Assembly: GCA_021325365.1 (NCBI GenBank)
Contig: JAJPHF010000016.1
Location: forward strand, 186,001-250,000
DNA length: 64,000 nucleotides
Source: Pseudomonadota bacterium
GTDB taxonomy: Bacteria; Chloroflexota; UBA6077; JAJPHF01
Direction: 5' to 3'
The notes under the pieces are model-generated. The model was given only the letters and a program-made list of their open reading frames with translations, was not told where the DNA came from and did not search any database. A program made the position numbers and the translations under genes. Numbering within the stretch: position 1 is the stretch's first letter; each line of letters opens with the position of its first letter. This document shows, piece after piece, positions 24,355 to 32,227 of the stretch.

Positions 24355-26718
24355 ATGGCTAGCCCGACCACGATAAGCTCGCCTGTGGCACTCCGGCCCG
24401 ATCCTATGCTCCTCGGCAAGTTTTGGGATTGCTTCGCGGTCCCCGGCGAAGTCTACGAGGTCCGCGTGCCCAAGACGCGCCAGGAGGGGGCGTGTCGGTT
24501 TTGGGGCACCGCCTCGGGCTACTTCAACGACCGCGCGGCCTTCATAGCTGCCGTGGCCCCGATCACCGGGCGGGACGCCGAAATGGTCTACATCACGCTC
24601 AACCCCGTGAAGCGTGATCTCCTGGCGCGTGCTCATAATCGGCTGAGAGACAAGGTATCCACGACGACCACTGATGAGGCGGTACGGTACCGGTCCCGCC
24701 TCCTGATCGACGTAGACCCGAAGCGCCCCACCGGTATCTCGGCCACCGAGGCGGAGATGCAGGCGGCGCTCGCGGTGCGGGATCAGATCGAAGCGTACCT
24801 CACCGACGCGGGCTGGCCGCTGCCACTGTACCGCGCGATGAGCGGGAACGGCGGGGCGCTCGTCTACCGGATCGATTTGCCGAATGATGACGAAGCCACG
24901 GCGCTGGTGAAACGCTGCCTCGAAGCCCTGGCGGCCGCGTTCGATAACGCGGCCGTGCAGATCGATACGGGCGTCTACAACGCGGCGCGGCTCACGAAGG
25001 TGATCGGCACCGTAGCGGCGAAGGGCGACGACAGCCCCGACCTCGGGCGCGTCTGGCGCCTGGCTAGCGCCGAGTTCACGCCGGACACAGGATCGGTACC
25101 CAGGCGGCATCTTGACGAACTGGCAGCGCTCGTGCCCGAGCGCGAGCCACCGGCGGCCGGGGGTACCTTTGAGAGTCAACGTCGTTGGACAATCCCCGAG
25201 GTCTTAGGCCGGAAGGACATCGGCTACCAGCCGCACCCAACGTCCTACGGCACCGTGTACGCGCTGGACCGCTGCCTGACCAGCGCCGATCACTCGGATG
25301 GCGCCGCGATCACCGAGCTAGCGAACGGCGCACTCGCCTACGTCTGCCACCACAACCGCTGTCGGGATAAGGGCTGGCGTGACGTGCGCGCGCCGCTTGG
25401 ACTGGATGACGAGTATCGGAATGGGCACCAGGCACCGGCCGCTCCGGGGGAGCCGCGACGCAGCCGCCGAGAGGCCCCCTGGCCCACGCCGCTGGCCGAA
25501 GCTGCCTACCACGGTCTGGCCGGCGAGTTCGTGCGAACGGTCGAACCACACACGGAGGCCGATCCGGCGGCGCTGCTTCTCCAATTCCTCGTATGCGTGG
25601 GCAACGTCGTGGGGCGCGGACCGCACTTCCGGGTCGAGGCCGACGAGCATCACCTGAATCTGTTCGTGGGTATCGTCGGCGATACGGCCAAGGCCCGGAA
25701 GGGGACCTCGGCCGGCCATGCCCGGCGCCCGCTTGCGTTGGTCGATCCAGAGTGGGAAGCGAAGCACATCCACTCGGGGCTGTCCTCCGGGGAAGGCTTT
25801 GCCTTCGCCGTCCGCGATCCCATCAGCAAGACCGAGCCCGTGCGCGAGAATGGGCGGCCTACGGGCGAGCACCAGACGGTCATCGTCGATCCGGGCGTCG
25901 TGGATAAACGCCTCCTGGTCCTGGAGCATGAGCTAGCGGGCGCCCTGCGGACCATGGGGCGCGAGGGCAACAATCTCTCCCCGCAACTGCGCGACGCCTG
26001 GGACGGCCGCCCGCTCGGCACCATGACGAAGCACAACCCGGTCCGGGCGACCGGCGCCCACATCAGCATCATCGGCCACATCACAGTGGATGAGCTACGG
26101 CGCCGTCTGGACGCCACCGAGCAGGCGAACGGGCTCGCTAACCGGTTTCTCTGGACGTGTGCCCGCCGCTCCAAATGCCTCCCCGAGGGAGGGAACCTGC
26201 CCCCGGACGCGCTGGACACGATTGCCCGGCGGCTCTATGCGGCGATCACCTTTGCCCAACGGGCAGGGGAGATGCGCCGGGATGAGGAGGCGCGCGAGCT
26301 ATGGTACACGGTCTATCCCGCGCTCAGTGAAGGGAAGCCGGGGTTGTGGGGCGCTGTGACCGCGCGCGCGGAGGCACAGGTTACGCGCATCGCCTGCCTC
26401 TACGCCATCCTCGACCAGTCAGGCACTGTAAGGGTTGAGCATCTCCTGGCGGCGCTGGCGGTTTGGGAGTACTGCGAAGCCTCGGCCGCGTACATCTTCG
26501 GGGACAGTACCGGGGACCCGGTGGCCGACACGATACTCCGTGCCCTACGAAATTCTGGCCCGCTCGACCGCACGGCCATCTCCACCCTCTTGGGGCGGAA
26601 CGTGCGGGCCAGCAGCATCGACCCGGCGCTCGGTCTGCTGCTGCGCTTTGGGGTGGCCCGGCCGACACTAGATACGACGACCGGGGGCAAGCCACGGGAG
26701 GTATGGGAGGCGGTGTAA
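24355..26718 (+). CDS. Primase/helicase-like replication protein (DUF3987-like C-terminus)
   Basis: The 787-residue protein looks like an element replication initiator. The N-terminal third resembles an archaeo-eukaryotic-type primase: LLIDVDPKRP with a D-x-D at about 118-121, AMSGNGGALVYRIDLP near 162-177 and NAARLTKVIGTVAAKGDDSP. A Cys/His cluster CHHNRC lies near residue 335. The C-terminal half resembles DUF3987/helicase-like ATPases, with GIVGDTAKARKGTS near 439-452 as a possible P-loop and LLVLEHELAGALRTM as the Walker B region. The catalytic assignments are by eye. It suggests the element replicates after excision. Confidence 0.72.
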   Translation: MASPTTISSPVALRPDPMLLGKFWDCFAVPGEVYEVRVPKTRQEGACRFWGTASGYFNDRAAFIAAVAPITGRDAEMVYITLNPVKRDLLARAHNRLRDKVSTTTTDEAVRYRSRLLIDVDPKRPTGISATEAEMQAALAVRDQIEAYLTDAGWPLPLYRAMSGNGGALVYRIDLPNDDEATALVKRCLEALAAAFDNAAVQIDTGVYNAARLTKVIGTVAAKGDDSPDLGRVWRLASAEFTPDTGSVPRRHLDELAALVPEREPPAAGGTFESQRRWTIPEVLGRKDIGYQPHPTSYGTVYALDRCLTSADHSDGAAITELANGALAYVCHHNRCRDKGWRDVRAPLGLDDEYRNGHQAPAAPGEPRRSRREAPWPTPLAEAAYHGLAGEFVRTVEPHTEADPAALLLQFLVCVGNVVGRGPHFRVEADEHHLNLFVGIVGDTAKARKGTSAGHARRPLALVDPEWEAKHIHSGLSSGEGFAFAVRDPISKTEPVRENGRPTGEHQTVIVDPGVVDKRLLVLEHELAGALRTMGREGNNLSPQLRDAWDGRPLGTMTKHNPVRATGAHISIIGHITVDELRRRLDATEQANGLANRFLWTCARRSKCLPEGGNLPPDALDTIARRLYAAITFAQRAGEMRRDEEARELWYTVYPALSEGKPGLWGAVTARAEAQVTRIACLYAILDQSGTVRVEHLLAALAVWEYCEASAAYIFGDSTGDPVADTILRALRNSGPLDRTAISTLLGRNVRASSIDPALGLLLRFGVARPTLDTTTGGKPREVWEAV

Positions 26719-26721
26719 CAG

Positions 26722-26778
26722 ATGGCGATGGGACTTATTTCGTTAAATTCGTTAATTTCGTACTCGGAGTGTGAATGA
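26722..26778 (+). CDS. Possible 18-residue leader peptide
   Basis: An ATG at 26722, four bases after the primase stop, opens an 18-codon frame (MAMGLISLNSLISYSECE) whose TGA overlaps the ATG at 26778. The serine/leucine/isoleucine-rich peptide is encoded by the left copy of the 33-bp inverted repeat. It may be a leader that couples translation to the next gene, or a by-product of the repeat. Confidence 0.3.
   Translation: MAMGLISLNSLISYSECE
26730..26762. repeat. Left copy of a 33-bp perfect inverted repeat
   Basis: This stretch is the exact reverse complement of 26988-27020. It consists of TTCGTTAAA, TTCGTTAAT and TTCGTA in tandem after GGGACTTA. It overlaps the leader frame between the primase gene and the next gene. 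Confidence 0.9.
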
Positions 26779-27338
26779 TGGGCGCGGGGACCTCCTACCT
26801 GGCGCTAGCGAAGGCGCGGCTCGCGGAGCTACGCCGGCAGTCCGCAGGGCCTCGTAATGAGATAGAAAAAATAGCCGCTCGCTTTTATTATTCTCCGGAT
26901 GCCCTGTCGGTTTCACCGGCTAGCACCGCGTCCCCGGCACCGGTAGGACGCCCCGTGCCGGAGCCGCGCCGCGAGTGCAAGACGGACTACGAAATTAACG
27001 AATTTAACGAAATAAGTCCCCTCTCGATTGATAACAGCCCACACCCGGACGAGGCGCTTCAGCGGTTTGCCGCCGCGTTATGGGACGAGTGGCATGCTCA
27101 ACATCTCACCGCCGGGGAGTTACTCGGGCCGGCTCAGGCGGCCGGTCTCGGGGTGAGTAACGCGGACGAGCTACAGGCGCTGCTCTGGCGCCTCGCCGGA
27201 CACCCGCTGTGGCTCAGTGGGAAAAGGTACTGCTTTGAGGATAAAGGCGACGGCGACTCTTGGCATCTCACCGACCGCATCCCTGACCACCATGATATCG
27301 AAAGGTACACCGCGCGTGTAACGAGTTACGAGGTCTGA
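26775..27338 (+). CDS. Hypothetical element protein
   Basis: The 187-residue protein is unrecognised. It has a basic helix at its N-terminus (YLALAKARLAELRRQS), a Pro/Ala-rich variable middle and a C-terminal domain with WHAQHLTAGELLGPAQAAGLG and WRLAGHPLWLSGKRYC that may be a winged helix. Such helicase-tail-like domains often follow DUF3987 proteins, so it could assist replication. ATG 26775 and ATG 26778 are both possible; a GGAG lies just upstream. The right copy of the 33-bp inverted repeat lies within codons 72-82 and encodes YEINEFNEIS. Confidence 0.6.
   Translation: MMGAGTSYLALAKARLAELRRQSAGPRNEIEKIAARFYYSPDALSVSPASTASPAPVGRPVPEPRRECKTDYEINEFNEISPLSIDNSPHPDEALQRFAAALWDEWHAQHLTAGELLGPAQAAGLGVSNADELQALLWRLAGHPLWLSGKRYCFEDKGDGDSWHLTDRIPDHHDIERYTARVTSYEV
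26988..27020. repeat. Right copy of the 33-bp perfect inverted repeat, inside a gene
   Basis: This is the reverse complement of 26730-26762 without mismatch, 225 bases away. It is translated in the gene at 26775. As RNA the two arms could form a long stem that encloses the gene start. Confidence 0.9.
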
Positions 27339-27343
27339 GAGAG

Positions 27344-27649
27344 ATGAGCTATCGACAACAGCGCCGTCAGGAAGCGATTCGGTTCCTGGTGGGTCTAGCC
27401 CGGAGGCCAGGGCGACTCTCCCATACGGGGGATGGGGAGCCGTACCTGCGGCTGCTGCGAGGAAAGGGAAAACGGACCCGCTCGTATAAACTTCCGTCGA
27501 TTTCCGTCGCCAAATACCTGCGTCAGCGGTACCGCGACGTCTACCAGGAGGAGGTGTCACGGGCGACGCTCGCCCTGGCCCAGGAGATTATCGCGGGCTT
27601 TGCCCTGATGGCGCCAAACATCGGCGGCCGGCGCCGACTCCTTGGCTGA
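27344..27649 (+). CDS. Hypothetical basic protein
   Basis: A 101-residue, strongly basic protein of unknown family starting five bases after the previous stop. It begins MSYRQQRRQEAIRFLVGLAR and contains RKGKRTRSYKL-like basic patches and a C-terminal helix LALAQEIIAGFALMAP. Cotranscription with the two genes before it is likely. Nucleic-acid binding would fit the charge. Confidence 0.5.
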   Translation: MSYRQQRRQEAIRFLVGLARRPGRLSHTGDGEPYLRLLRGKGKRTRSYKLPSISVAKYLRQRYRDVYQEEVSRATLALAQEIIAGFALMAPNIGGRRRLLG

Positions 27650-27711
27650 TGAAGCTCGATACTCCTCCTTACAAGCACCAACGTCTCTCCTACTGTTACG
27701 GAGAAGACATA

Positions 27712-27751
27712 GCATACAAGCGGCATACAAGCGGCATAGCAGCGCTATAAT
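27712..27751 (+). promoter_or_regulatory. Triple 11-bp repeat abutting a TATAAT box
   Basis: GCATACAAGCG occurs at 27712-27722 and 27723-27733, and GCATAGCAGCG at 27734-27744, directly followed by TATAAT at 27746-27751. There is no recognisable -35 box; the phased repeats occupy its place. This looks like a regulated promoter for the membrane-protein gene at 27862. Confidence 0.6.
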
Positions 27752-27861
27752 GGTGCCATCTGTTGGGCGTCTATAGGGGCGTGCCTACGGTTGCCCTACC
27801 ATAGGCCAAGAAGTTTCGGGTGGCATTTGAAGTCTCGGCTGTAGCAAAAAGGGGGTGACCG

Positions 27862-28188
27862 GTGTTTCGACGGAAGTCCGAAATGCAGGAGTACGCCGAG
27901 CGTATGCTGGCCGACCCGAATACTGGTCCGGAGCTACGCCGCGCTTGCGAGGCAATGATCCGGGAGGAGGAGTCCCGTGCGCGGGCGGCATTTCCCGCGC
28001 ACCCCGAAACCGAAGACGAGCGTCACATCACTCGGGGTGTCGTCATTGGGTTCCTCACGCTCATGGTAATCCTAATCACCACGCTGGCGCTGGTGCCGGC
28101 AGACAACCCGGTGAGTCACAGCCTGGGGTTCACCCTGTTTGCCTACGGTACGAGCATCGCCGCAGGTGTCCTGGCCGCACACCTATAA
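27862..28188 (+). CDS. Small membrane protein with two predicted transmembrane helices
   Basis: The 108-residue protein begins with a charged cytoplasmic helix (MFRRKSEMQEYAERMLADPN) and has two hydrophobic segments, GVVIGFLTLMVILITTLALV at about 59-78 and LGFTLFAYGTSIAAGVLAA at about 88-106. It starts with GTG after AAGGGGGTG. No family is recognised. As element cargo it could be an immunity or superinfection-exclusion protein, which is speculation. The 267 bases after it hold no convincing gene. Confidence 0.55.
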   Translation: MFRRKSEMQEYAERMLADPNTGPELRRACEAMIREEESRARAAFPAHPETEDERHITRGVVIGFLTLMVILITTLALVPADNPVSHSLGFTLFAYGTSIAAGVLAAHL

Positions 28189-28455
28189 GCGCAGATTCGG
28201 ACTTCGCTCCCAGGCGTTTTACCCCCCGACTTTTCGGCCGAGGCGACCCGAAATCCGGGACCCTTGTGCCGAAAATCCCCGGTTGCAGAGGGCCGAAGAG
28301 GGACCCCGCGAAAATTACATGCGCGCGGCCCTGTGGCCTACCCTTGTAACAGATCGCGCGGGCGTGCGGGGGATCGGCCAGAGACACGGTGGGACCTACA
28401 CGACAAGGCTACACTGTGTAGGGGAGAGAACCGGAAAGCGAGTGCGATGCTCCGG

Positions 28456-28683
28456 CTATTCCGGTGTGGCTGGTGAGGGCGGGGCGCCGGGCGCAGCCTC
28501 GCGCTTACGCTCCCGGTAGGCGCGCTGACTACACGCCGCTGAGCAGTACTGGCGTCTAGGCGTAGCCACAAACCGTGTGCCACACGTGCTGCACTGGCGC
28601 GACTCACGCCGGCGCCGTGCCGAGGCCTCACGATAGAAGGCCCGCACGTCGTCCGGTAGAGTCAAAGTGAACCGCTTGCCCAT
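28456..28683 (-). CDS. Hypothetical zinc-finger protein
   Basis: The 75-residue product starts MGKRFTLTLPDDVRAFYREA, resembling a ribbon-helix-helix strand, and continues with CSTCGTRF and QYCSAACSQRAYRERKR, a treble-clef-like C-x2-C...C-x3-C finger with a basic tail. The combination suggests a small DNA-binding regulator. It is transcribed away from the promoter at 28757. An in-frame upstream extension to 28731 is possible but has no ribosome-binding site. Confidence 0.55.
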   Translation of the reverse strand: MGKRFTLTLPDDVRAFYREASARRRRESRQCSTCGTRFVATPRRQYCSAACSQRAYRERKREAAPGAPPSPATPE

Positions 28684-28756
28684 ACGGACAAGTCTACCAC
28701 AGACGTTAGGCAAACACCCATACTCACACACTGCCGAGATTCAAGCCTGTACCCTA

Positions 28757-28789
28757 TTGACACGTTAGGATATGGGTGATACACTAACG
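28757..28789 (+). promoter_or_regulatory. Consensus-like promoter with internal dyad
   Basis: TTGACA at 28757-28762 and an extended -10 TGATACACT with TACACT at 28780-28785 are 17 bases apart. CGTTAG at 28763-28768 and CTAACG at 28784-28789 form a dyad across the spacer, and ACGTTAGG occurs again at about 28697-28704. It should drive the SWIM-protein gene and may be repressed through the dyad. Confidence 0.72.
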
Positions 28790-28826
28790 ATGGAGAGAGC
28801 AAGCGGGCCTCTCCAGAAACGTAAGA

Positions 28827-28857
28827 GCCGTCGGGGCGGTAGGAACACCCCGACGGC
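28827..28857 (+). promoter_or_regulatory. Leader hairpin abutting the ribosome-binding site
   Basis: GCCGTCGGGG (28827-28836) pairs perfectly with CCCCGACGGC (28848-28857) across an 11-base loop. The strong GAGGAGGA ribosome-binding site for the ATG at 28870 starts at the next base. The hairpin could stabilise the messenger or control access to the site. Confidence 0.65.
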
Positions 28858-28869
28858 GAGGAGGAACCG

Positions 28870-29361
28870 ATGTCGTACCCATCGGCACCCACGACTAGCG
28901 TACCACAGGCGCCTGCCCCCGCGATCTCGCTCCAGACCTTGCGCGAAGTCCTCGCCAAGGGCCAGGCGGCCCATCCCGAGCTACCGTGCCGCATGGAGCG
29001 CGCCGCCGACATCGTCGCCTTCCGCTCCATCAGCCCCGCGCTGGCGCCCGCGAACGTGGGCCACGCCTACTGGGTCCAGGCGTCCGACGGCTCCCGCGAA
29101 TACTGGGTCTGCCTGAGCGAGCGGGGCTACCGGGGCGACCGCTGCACCTGCCCGGACTACCAGCAGCGCGGCGGGCCGTGCAAGCATGCGATTGCCGTGC
29201 GGCTCCTCCGGGCATGCGAGCGGGCCGAGCAGCGCCAGGCGAGCCCGCCCGCGAACCTGGTCCCCTGGCCCACGCCGACGCTCGACCCGGACGCGCCCAT
29301 CCCGTTCGTGCTCACCGACAAGGCCCTGGCCTATCTCGATGGTCAGGGGCCGGCTGCATAA
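28870..29361 (+). CDS. SWIM zinc-finger protein
   Basis: The 163-residue protein contains a SWIM motif, CTCPDYQQRGGPCKH, with Cys93, Cys95, Cys106 and His108 as ligands, preceded by the usual strand WVCLSERGYRGDRC. SWIM domains bind DNA or proteins. Pro/Ala-rich tails flank the domain. It has the best promoter and ribosome-binding site in the element and is followed by a hairpin terminator, so it is an independent, probably well-expressed cargo gene. Its target is unknown. Confidence 0.75.
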   Translation: MSYPSAPTTSVPQAPAPAISLQTLREVLAKGQAAHPELPCRMERAADIVAFRSISPALAPANVGHAYWVQASDGSREYWVCLSERGYRGDRCTCPDYQQRGGPCKHAIAVRLLRACERAEQRQASPPANLVPWPTPTLDPDAPIPFVLTDKALAYLDGQGPAA

Positions 29362-29367
29362 TGTTGG

Positions 29368-29402
29368 GGGGAGGGCCGAGGCGAGTCCTCGGCCCTCCCT
29401 TT
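29368..29402 (+). terminator. Terminator hairpin after the SWIM gene
   Basis: GGAGGGCCGAG and CTCGGCCCTCC pair over about 12 bases around a short GCGAGTC-type loop and a CTTTGG follows. It lies a few bases after the stop of the SWIM gene. Confidence 0.65.
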
Positions 29403-29541
29403 GGCGAGGGAGAAACGATGCTGACGACGACTTGCACGGCGGCAGGGGCGTAAGGGCGAGCGAAGAAAATTGACTGCCTTGCCCCTAGCAACCTATAGTG
29501 GCTGCGTGGGGCGACTAGCTCTCGCCTGCCGGGGTTATCTG

Positions 29542-29916
29542 ATGCGCTGGCTGTTGGTACTCCTGGGACTGCTCCTGTTCTTAGCCCTTCCGCCGCTCAC
29601 GCTTGCGCAGTCGTATGGATACGGGTATTACGGAAGCTCCTCTTGGTCCAGCTACCCGATTGGCAACACGACCTACTACTATGGGATCAACCCCTACTGG
29701 TCGGGCTATTCCACGCGCATCGGTAACAGTACCTACTACACCGTCAACAACCGCCTCAGCGGGTACTCTAACCGTGTGGGTAACTACACCTACTACCATT
29801 GGAATAACGGGCTGAACGGCTCCTCTACCCGCATCGGTGACTACACCTATTACAACTGGAATACCGGATCATCCAACACCTGTTACCGCATCGGAAGCTG
29901 GCGTTACTGCAACTAG
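29542..29916 (+). CDS. Secreted Tyr/Asn-rich repeat protein
   Basis: The 124-residue protein has a signal peptide (MRWLLVLLGLLLFLALPPLT, cleavage probably after LAQ) and a mature part made of about four repeats of 19-20 residues of the form GN-T-YY-x-x-N-x-L-SGYSTRI. The repeat starts fall at about residues 40, 60, 79 and 98, and the chain ends SWRYCN with two Cys in the last 15 residues. It is unlike its GC-rich neighbours in amino-acid use. It may form an extracellular beta structure. A GTG-like start further upstream would add 24 residues before the signal and is unlikely. Confidence 0.65.
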   Translation: MRWLLVLLGLLLFLALPPLTLAQSYGYGYYGSSSWSSYPIGNTTYYYGINPYWSGYSTRIGNSTYYTVNNRLSGYSNRVGNYTYYHWNNGLNGSSTRIGDYTYYNWNTGSSNTCYRIGSWRYCN

Positions 29917-29946
29917 CCAGCCGGTGCGTGAGGGGCCGCAGGGCAA

Positions 29947-29982
29947 GCGAGCCGGCTGCCAGAGGATAGGCAGCCGGCTCGC
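29947..29982 (+). terminator. 14-bp perfect stem-loop after the secreted repeat protein
   Basis: GCGAGCCGGCTGCC at 29947-29960 and its exact complement at 29969-29982 enclose an eight-base loop, 30 bases after the stop. Only a short TATT follows. It is a strong terminator candidate. Confidence 0.7.
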
Positions 29983-30040
29983 TATTCCGGCGTGGCCGGG
30001 CAAGGCAGCTAGTCTGCCCTCGTTAGCCTAGGGGGAGCGG

Positions 30041-30259
30041 ATGGCAGCCCGCCACAGCCATGAGACCCCATGTAGCCCCGGCTGTCGCCCATGCCTGGTG
30101 TATGCGCATCGGGAATTCCTGCACTACGACTACTACGGCCACCCACTCCACCCGGTGTTGGGCTGCCCGCTCTGCACGCCGATCCCGCCGGTGCGCTGGT
30201 GGGATGATCGGATTCTCCGCACGGGGCAGCTCTCCTTCTCGTGGGGGCAGACGCTCTAG
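30041..30259 (+). CDS. Small Cys/His-rich hypothetical protein
   Basis: The 72-residue frame has CSPGCRPC and later GCPLC with several His and Tyr between (YAHREFLHYDYYGHPLHP), which could bind zinc. GGGGAG precedes the ATG. It converges on the secreted protein encoded at 30256 and overlaps its end by four bases. No family is recognised. Confidence 0.4.
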   Translation: MAARHSHETPCSPGCRPCLVYAHREFLHYDYYGHPLHPVLGCPLCTPIPPVRWWDDRILRTGQLSFSWGQTL

Positions 30260-30735
30260 CTCCGTTGCCAGCACGCTGTGCCATCGGGACCGGCCCACAC
30301 CGACCAGGTGACATCGGGCAAGCCGACCGTGGCCTGATAGACGATGTGGCCCATCCAGGCGGCGTCGAAGGCGGGGCAGCCGGTGGGGCTTGTGAGTGGC
30401 GCCGGGTCCAGTGCATGCGCGTTGCCTGTATCTTGGAAGTATGCCCAATCCCGTGGCAACCAGGCCCGTCCCGTCGGCGTAAAGTAACTACCGGCGCCGG
30501 GGATAGCGATGGTCAGCAGCGCACGCCCGCTGGAGTAGGGGGCACGTGAAAAAACTTCCTGGACGCTGCCCGTGTAGTTGCAGGCCATGATTAGTACCCC
30601 CTGTTCCTCTGTTACACTACCCACCGTGCATGTCTCCAGGTCCACTGTCGTACTCCCTGTCTGCGCATGCGCCAGCGCCGCCGTGTTCAGCAGGAGCGTA
30701 AGCGCCAGAGATCGGTAAATCTTCCCCCAAAACAT
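30256..30735 (-). CDS. Secreted hypothetical protein
   Basis: The 159-residue product has a clear signal peptide (SLALTLLLNTAALAHAQT) and a mature domain with four Cys (LETCTVG, IMACNY, PTGCPAF, GTACWQ) that could form disulfides. The AATCGGAGGGGAGGATT before the ATG gives a strong ribosome-binding site. I recognise no family. It is cargo of the tRNA-Phe element and, with the repeat protein at 29542, makes two exported proteins in this small island. Confidence 0.6.
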   Translation of the reverse strand: MFWGKIYRSLALTLLLNTAALAHAQTGSTTVDLETCTVGSVTEEQGVLIMACNYTGSVQEVFSRAPYSSGRALLTIAIPGAGSYFTPTGRAWLPRDWAYFQDTGNAHALDPAPLTSPTGCPAFDAAWMGHIVYQATVGLPDVTWSVWAGPDGTACWQRS

Positions 30736-31087
30736 AATCCTCCCCTCCGATTGCCCGTGCGCCCGTTTAGCCTGGCCGTTGCGCGCAGTGTATCAGAGGT
30801 GGTATCGAGGGGGAGTAGATAGGCGGTGAAGATTTCCGGTACTTTTCCCTCTCCCACTCGGCCTAGCGTCGGTTCCGATGGGCAAACAAGACGTATAATA
30901 CCGGTATGCCGCAAGTCTCTGTGAATGATGGTGACCCCGAAAGATCGCTTCGCGTGTAGTCCCCCCGATCATTTCGCAAGGTGTCACGGCACTGGCTACA
31001 GGTGCTCCCCACATACCGTTACGGTCATGAGTAGGCGATCCTCCGCATAGAAGAGAGGGTCTGCTGTAGGGCAGGAGGCAGAGAGCG
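30736..31087. promoter_or_regulatory. Intergenic region between secreted gene and integrase
   Basis: These 352 bases contain no convincing gene. A TATAAT at 30894-30899 runs into the palindrome ATACCGGTAT (30897-30906), which looks like a promoter with an operator for + strand transcription toward the integrase. AGGAGG lies just before the integrase GTG at 31088. Confidence 0.45.
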
Positions 31088-32221
31088 GTGGCTAGCAAGA
31101 AGCGCGGGAACGGCGAAGGATCGATCTACCAGCGGACGGATGGGCGGTGGGTGGCCCAGGTGCGCGTACCGGACCACCAGGGCCGGCCGACGCGCAAGTA
31201 CATCTATGGCAAGACCCGCAAGGCTGTCGCAGACGAGCTGGCCAAGACGCAGACCCGCCTACAGCAGGGGCTGGCCCCCGTGCCGGAGCGGCTCTCGGTC
31301 GCGCAGTGGCTCACCCACTGGCTCGATGTGGCGGTGAAGCCGCCGGCGCGGCGGCTCAACACCTACATCGGCTATGAGGTCCGAGTGCGGCAGGACATTC
31401 TGCCGGTGCTCGGCCACCACAAGCTCGCGCAGCTTCAGCCACATCACGTCGAGGAGTGGCTGCGGGGCCAGCGCGCGACGGGCCATGCGCCGCGCACGAT
31501 TCAGTATGCACACGCCGTCCTTCGCGCCGCCCTGGAACATGCCCTCCGGCAGGGACTTGTCCACCGGAACGTGGCGAAGCTGGTCGAGGGGGTACGCGTC
31601 GAGCGCCCCGAGGTCGAGCCACTAGAGCCGGAGACCGTGAACGCGGTGCTAGCCGCTGCCCAGGACGATCCGTGGGCCGCCTTCTACATCGTCGCCATTG
31701 CGACCGGGCTACGCCGTGGCGAGCTATTGGGTCTCCAGTGGGAGGACGTGAATCTGGAGGCGGGTGAGGTCCGGGTCCGCGCCCAGGTGCAGCATGGCGA
31801 GCGCACGGACCTCAAGCGGGTGAAGGGCCGGCGCATCATCCCGCTGGCGCCGATGGCGGTGGAGGCGCTCAGCCGCCATCGGGTGGCGCAGCTAGAGCAG
31901 CGACTACGGGCGGGGACCGCCTGGCAGGAACATGGTCTTGTCTTTCCCTCAGCTGTCGGCACGCCGATGAACCCGTCGAACCTCTGGCGCCATACCCAGG
32001 CGCTGCTGCGGCGCGCGGGCATCCCGCATCACCACCTGCACCTCTACCGACACACGTTCGCGTCGCTCCACCTGGCAGCCGGGGCGGACCTCCACGAGGT
32101 CTCGAAGCTCCTCGGGCACAGCGGCGTACAGATCACATCCGACGTGTACGGGCATCTGACCCGCCAGGCCCGAAGTAAGGCCGCCGAGCGCATCGAGCGC
32201 GTGCTGCGGAACGCGACCTGA
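31088..32221 (+). CDS. int: Tyrosine-type integrase of the tRNA-Phe element
   Basis: The 377-residue protein is a complete phage-type tyrosine recombinase. It has an AP2-like arm-binding N-terminus (GEGSIYQRTDGRWVAQVRV), a core-binding domain with QPHHVEEWLRGQRATGHAPR, and a catalytic domain with Arg in ATGLRRGELLGLQWEDV, HLYRHTFAS, LGHSGVQITSDVYGHL and the nucleophile Tyr. It starts with GTG after CAGGAGG. It lies 42 bases from the right attachment repeat, the normal place for an integrase that targets the anticodon-loop region of a tRNA. A terminator follows. Confidence 0.93.
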   Translation: MASKKRGNGEGSIYQRTDGRWVAQVRVPDHQGRPTRKYIYGKTRKAVADELAKTQTRLQQGLAPVPERLSVAQWLTHWLDVAVKPPARRLNTYIGYEVRVRQDILPVLGHHKLAQLQPHHVEEWLRGQRATGHAPRTIQYAHAVLRAALEHALRQGLVHRNVAKLVEGVRVERPEVEPLEPETVNAVLAAAQDDPWAAFYIVAIATGLRRGELLGLQWEDVNLEAGEVRVRAQVQHGERTDLKRVKGRRIIPLAPMAVEALSRHRVAQLEQRLRAGTAWQEHGLVFPSAVGTPMNPSNLWRHTQALLRRAGIPHHHLHLYRHTFASLHLAAGADLHEVSKLLGHSGVQITSDVYGHLTRQARSKAAERIERVLRNAT

Positions 32222-32227
32222 GCCGGG

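Noticed and set aside
28130..28387. 85-codon minus-strand frame
   Set aside because: It overlaps the end of a better-supported + strand gene, has no ribosome-binding site and no coding character.
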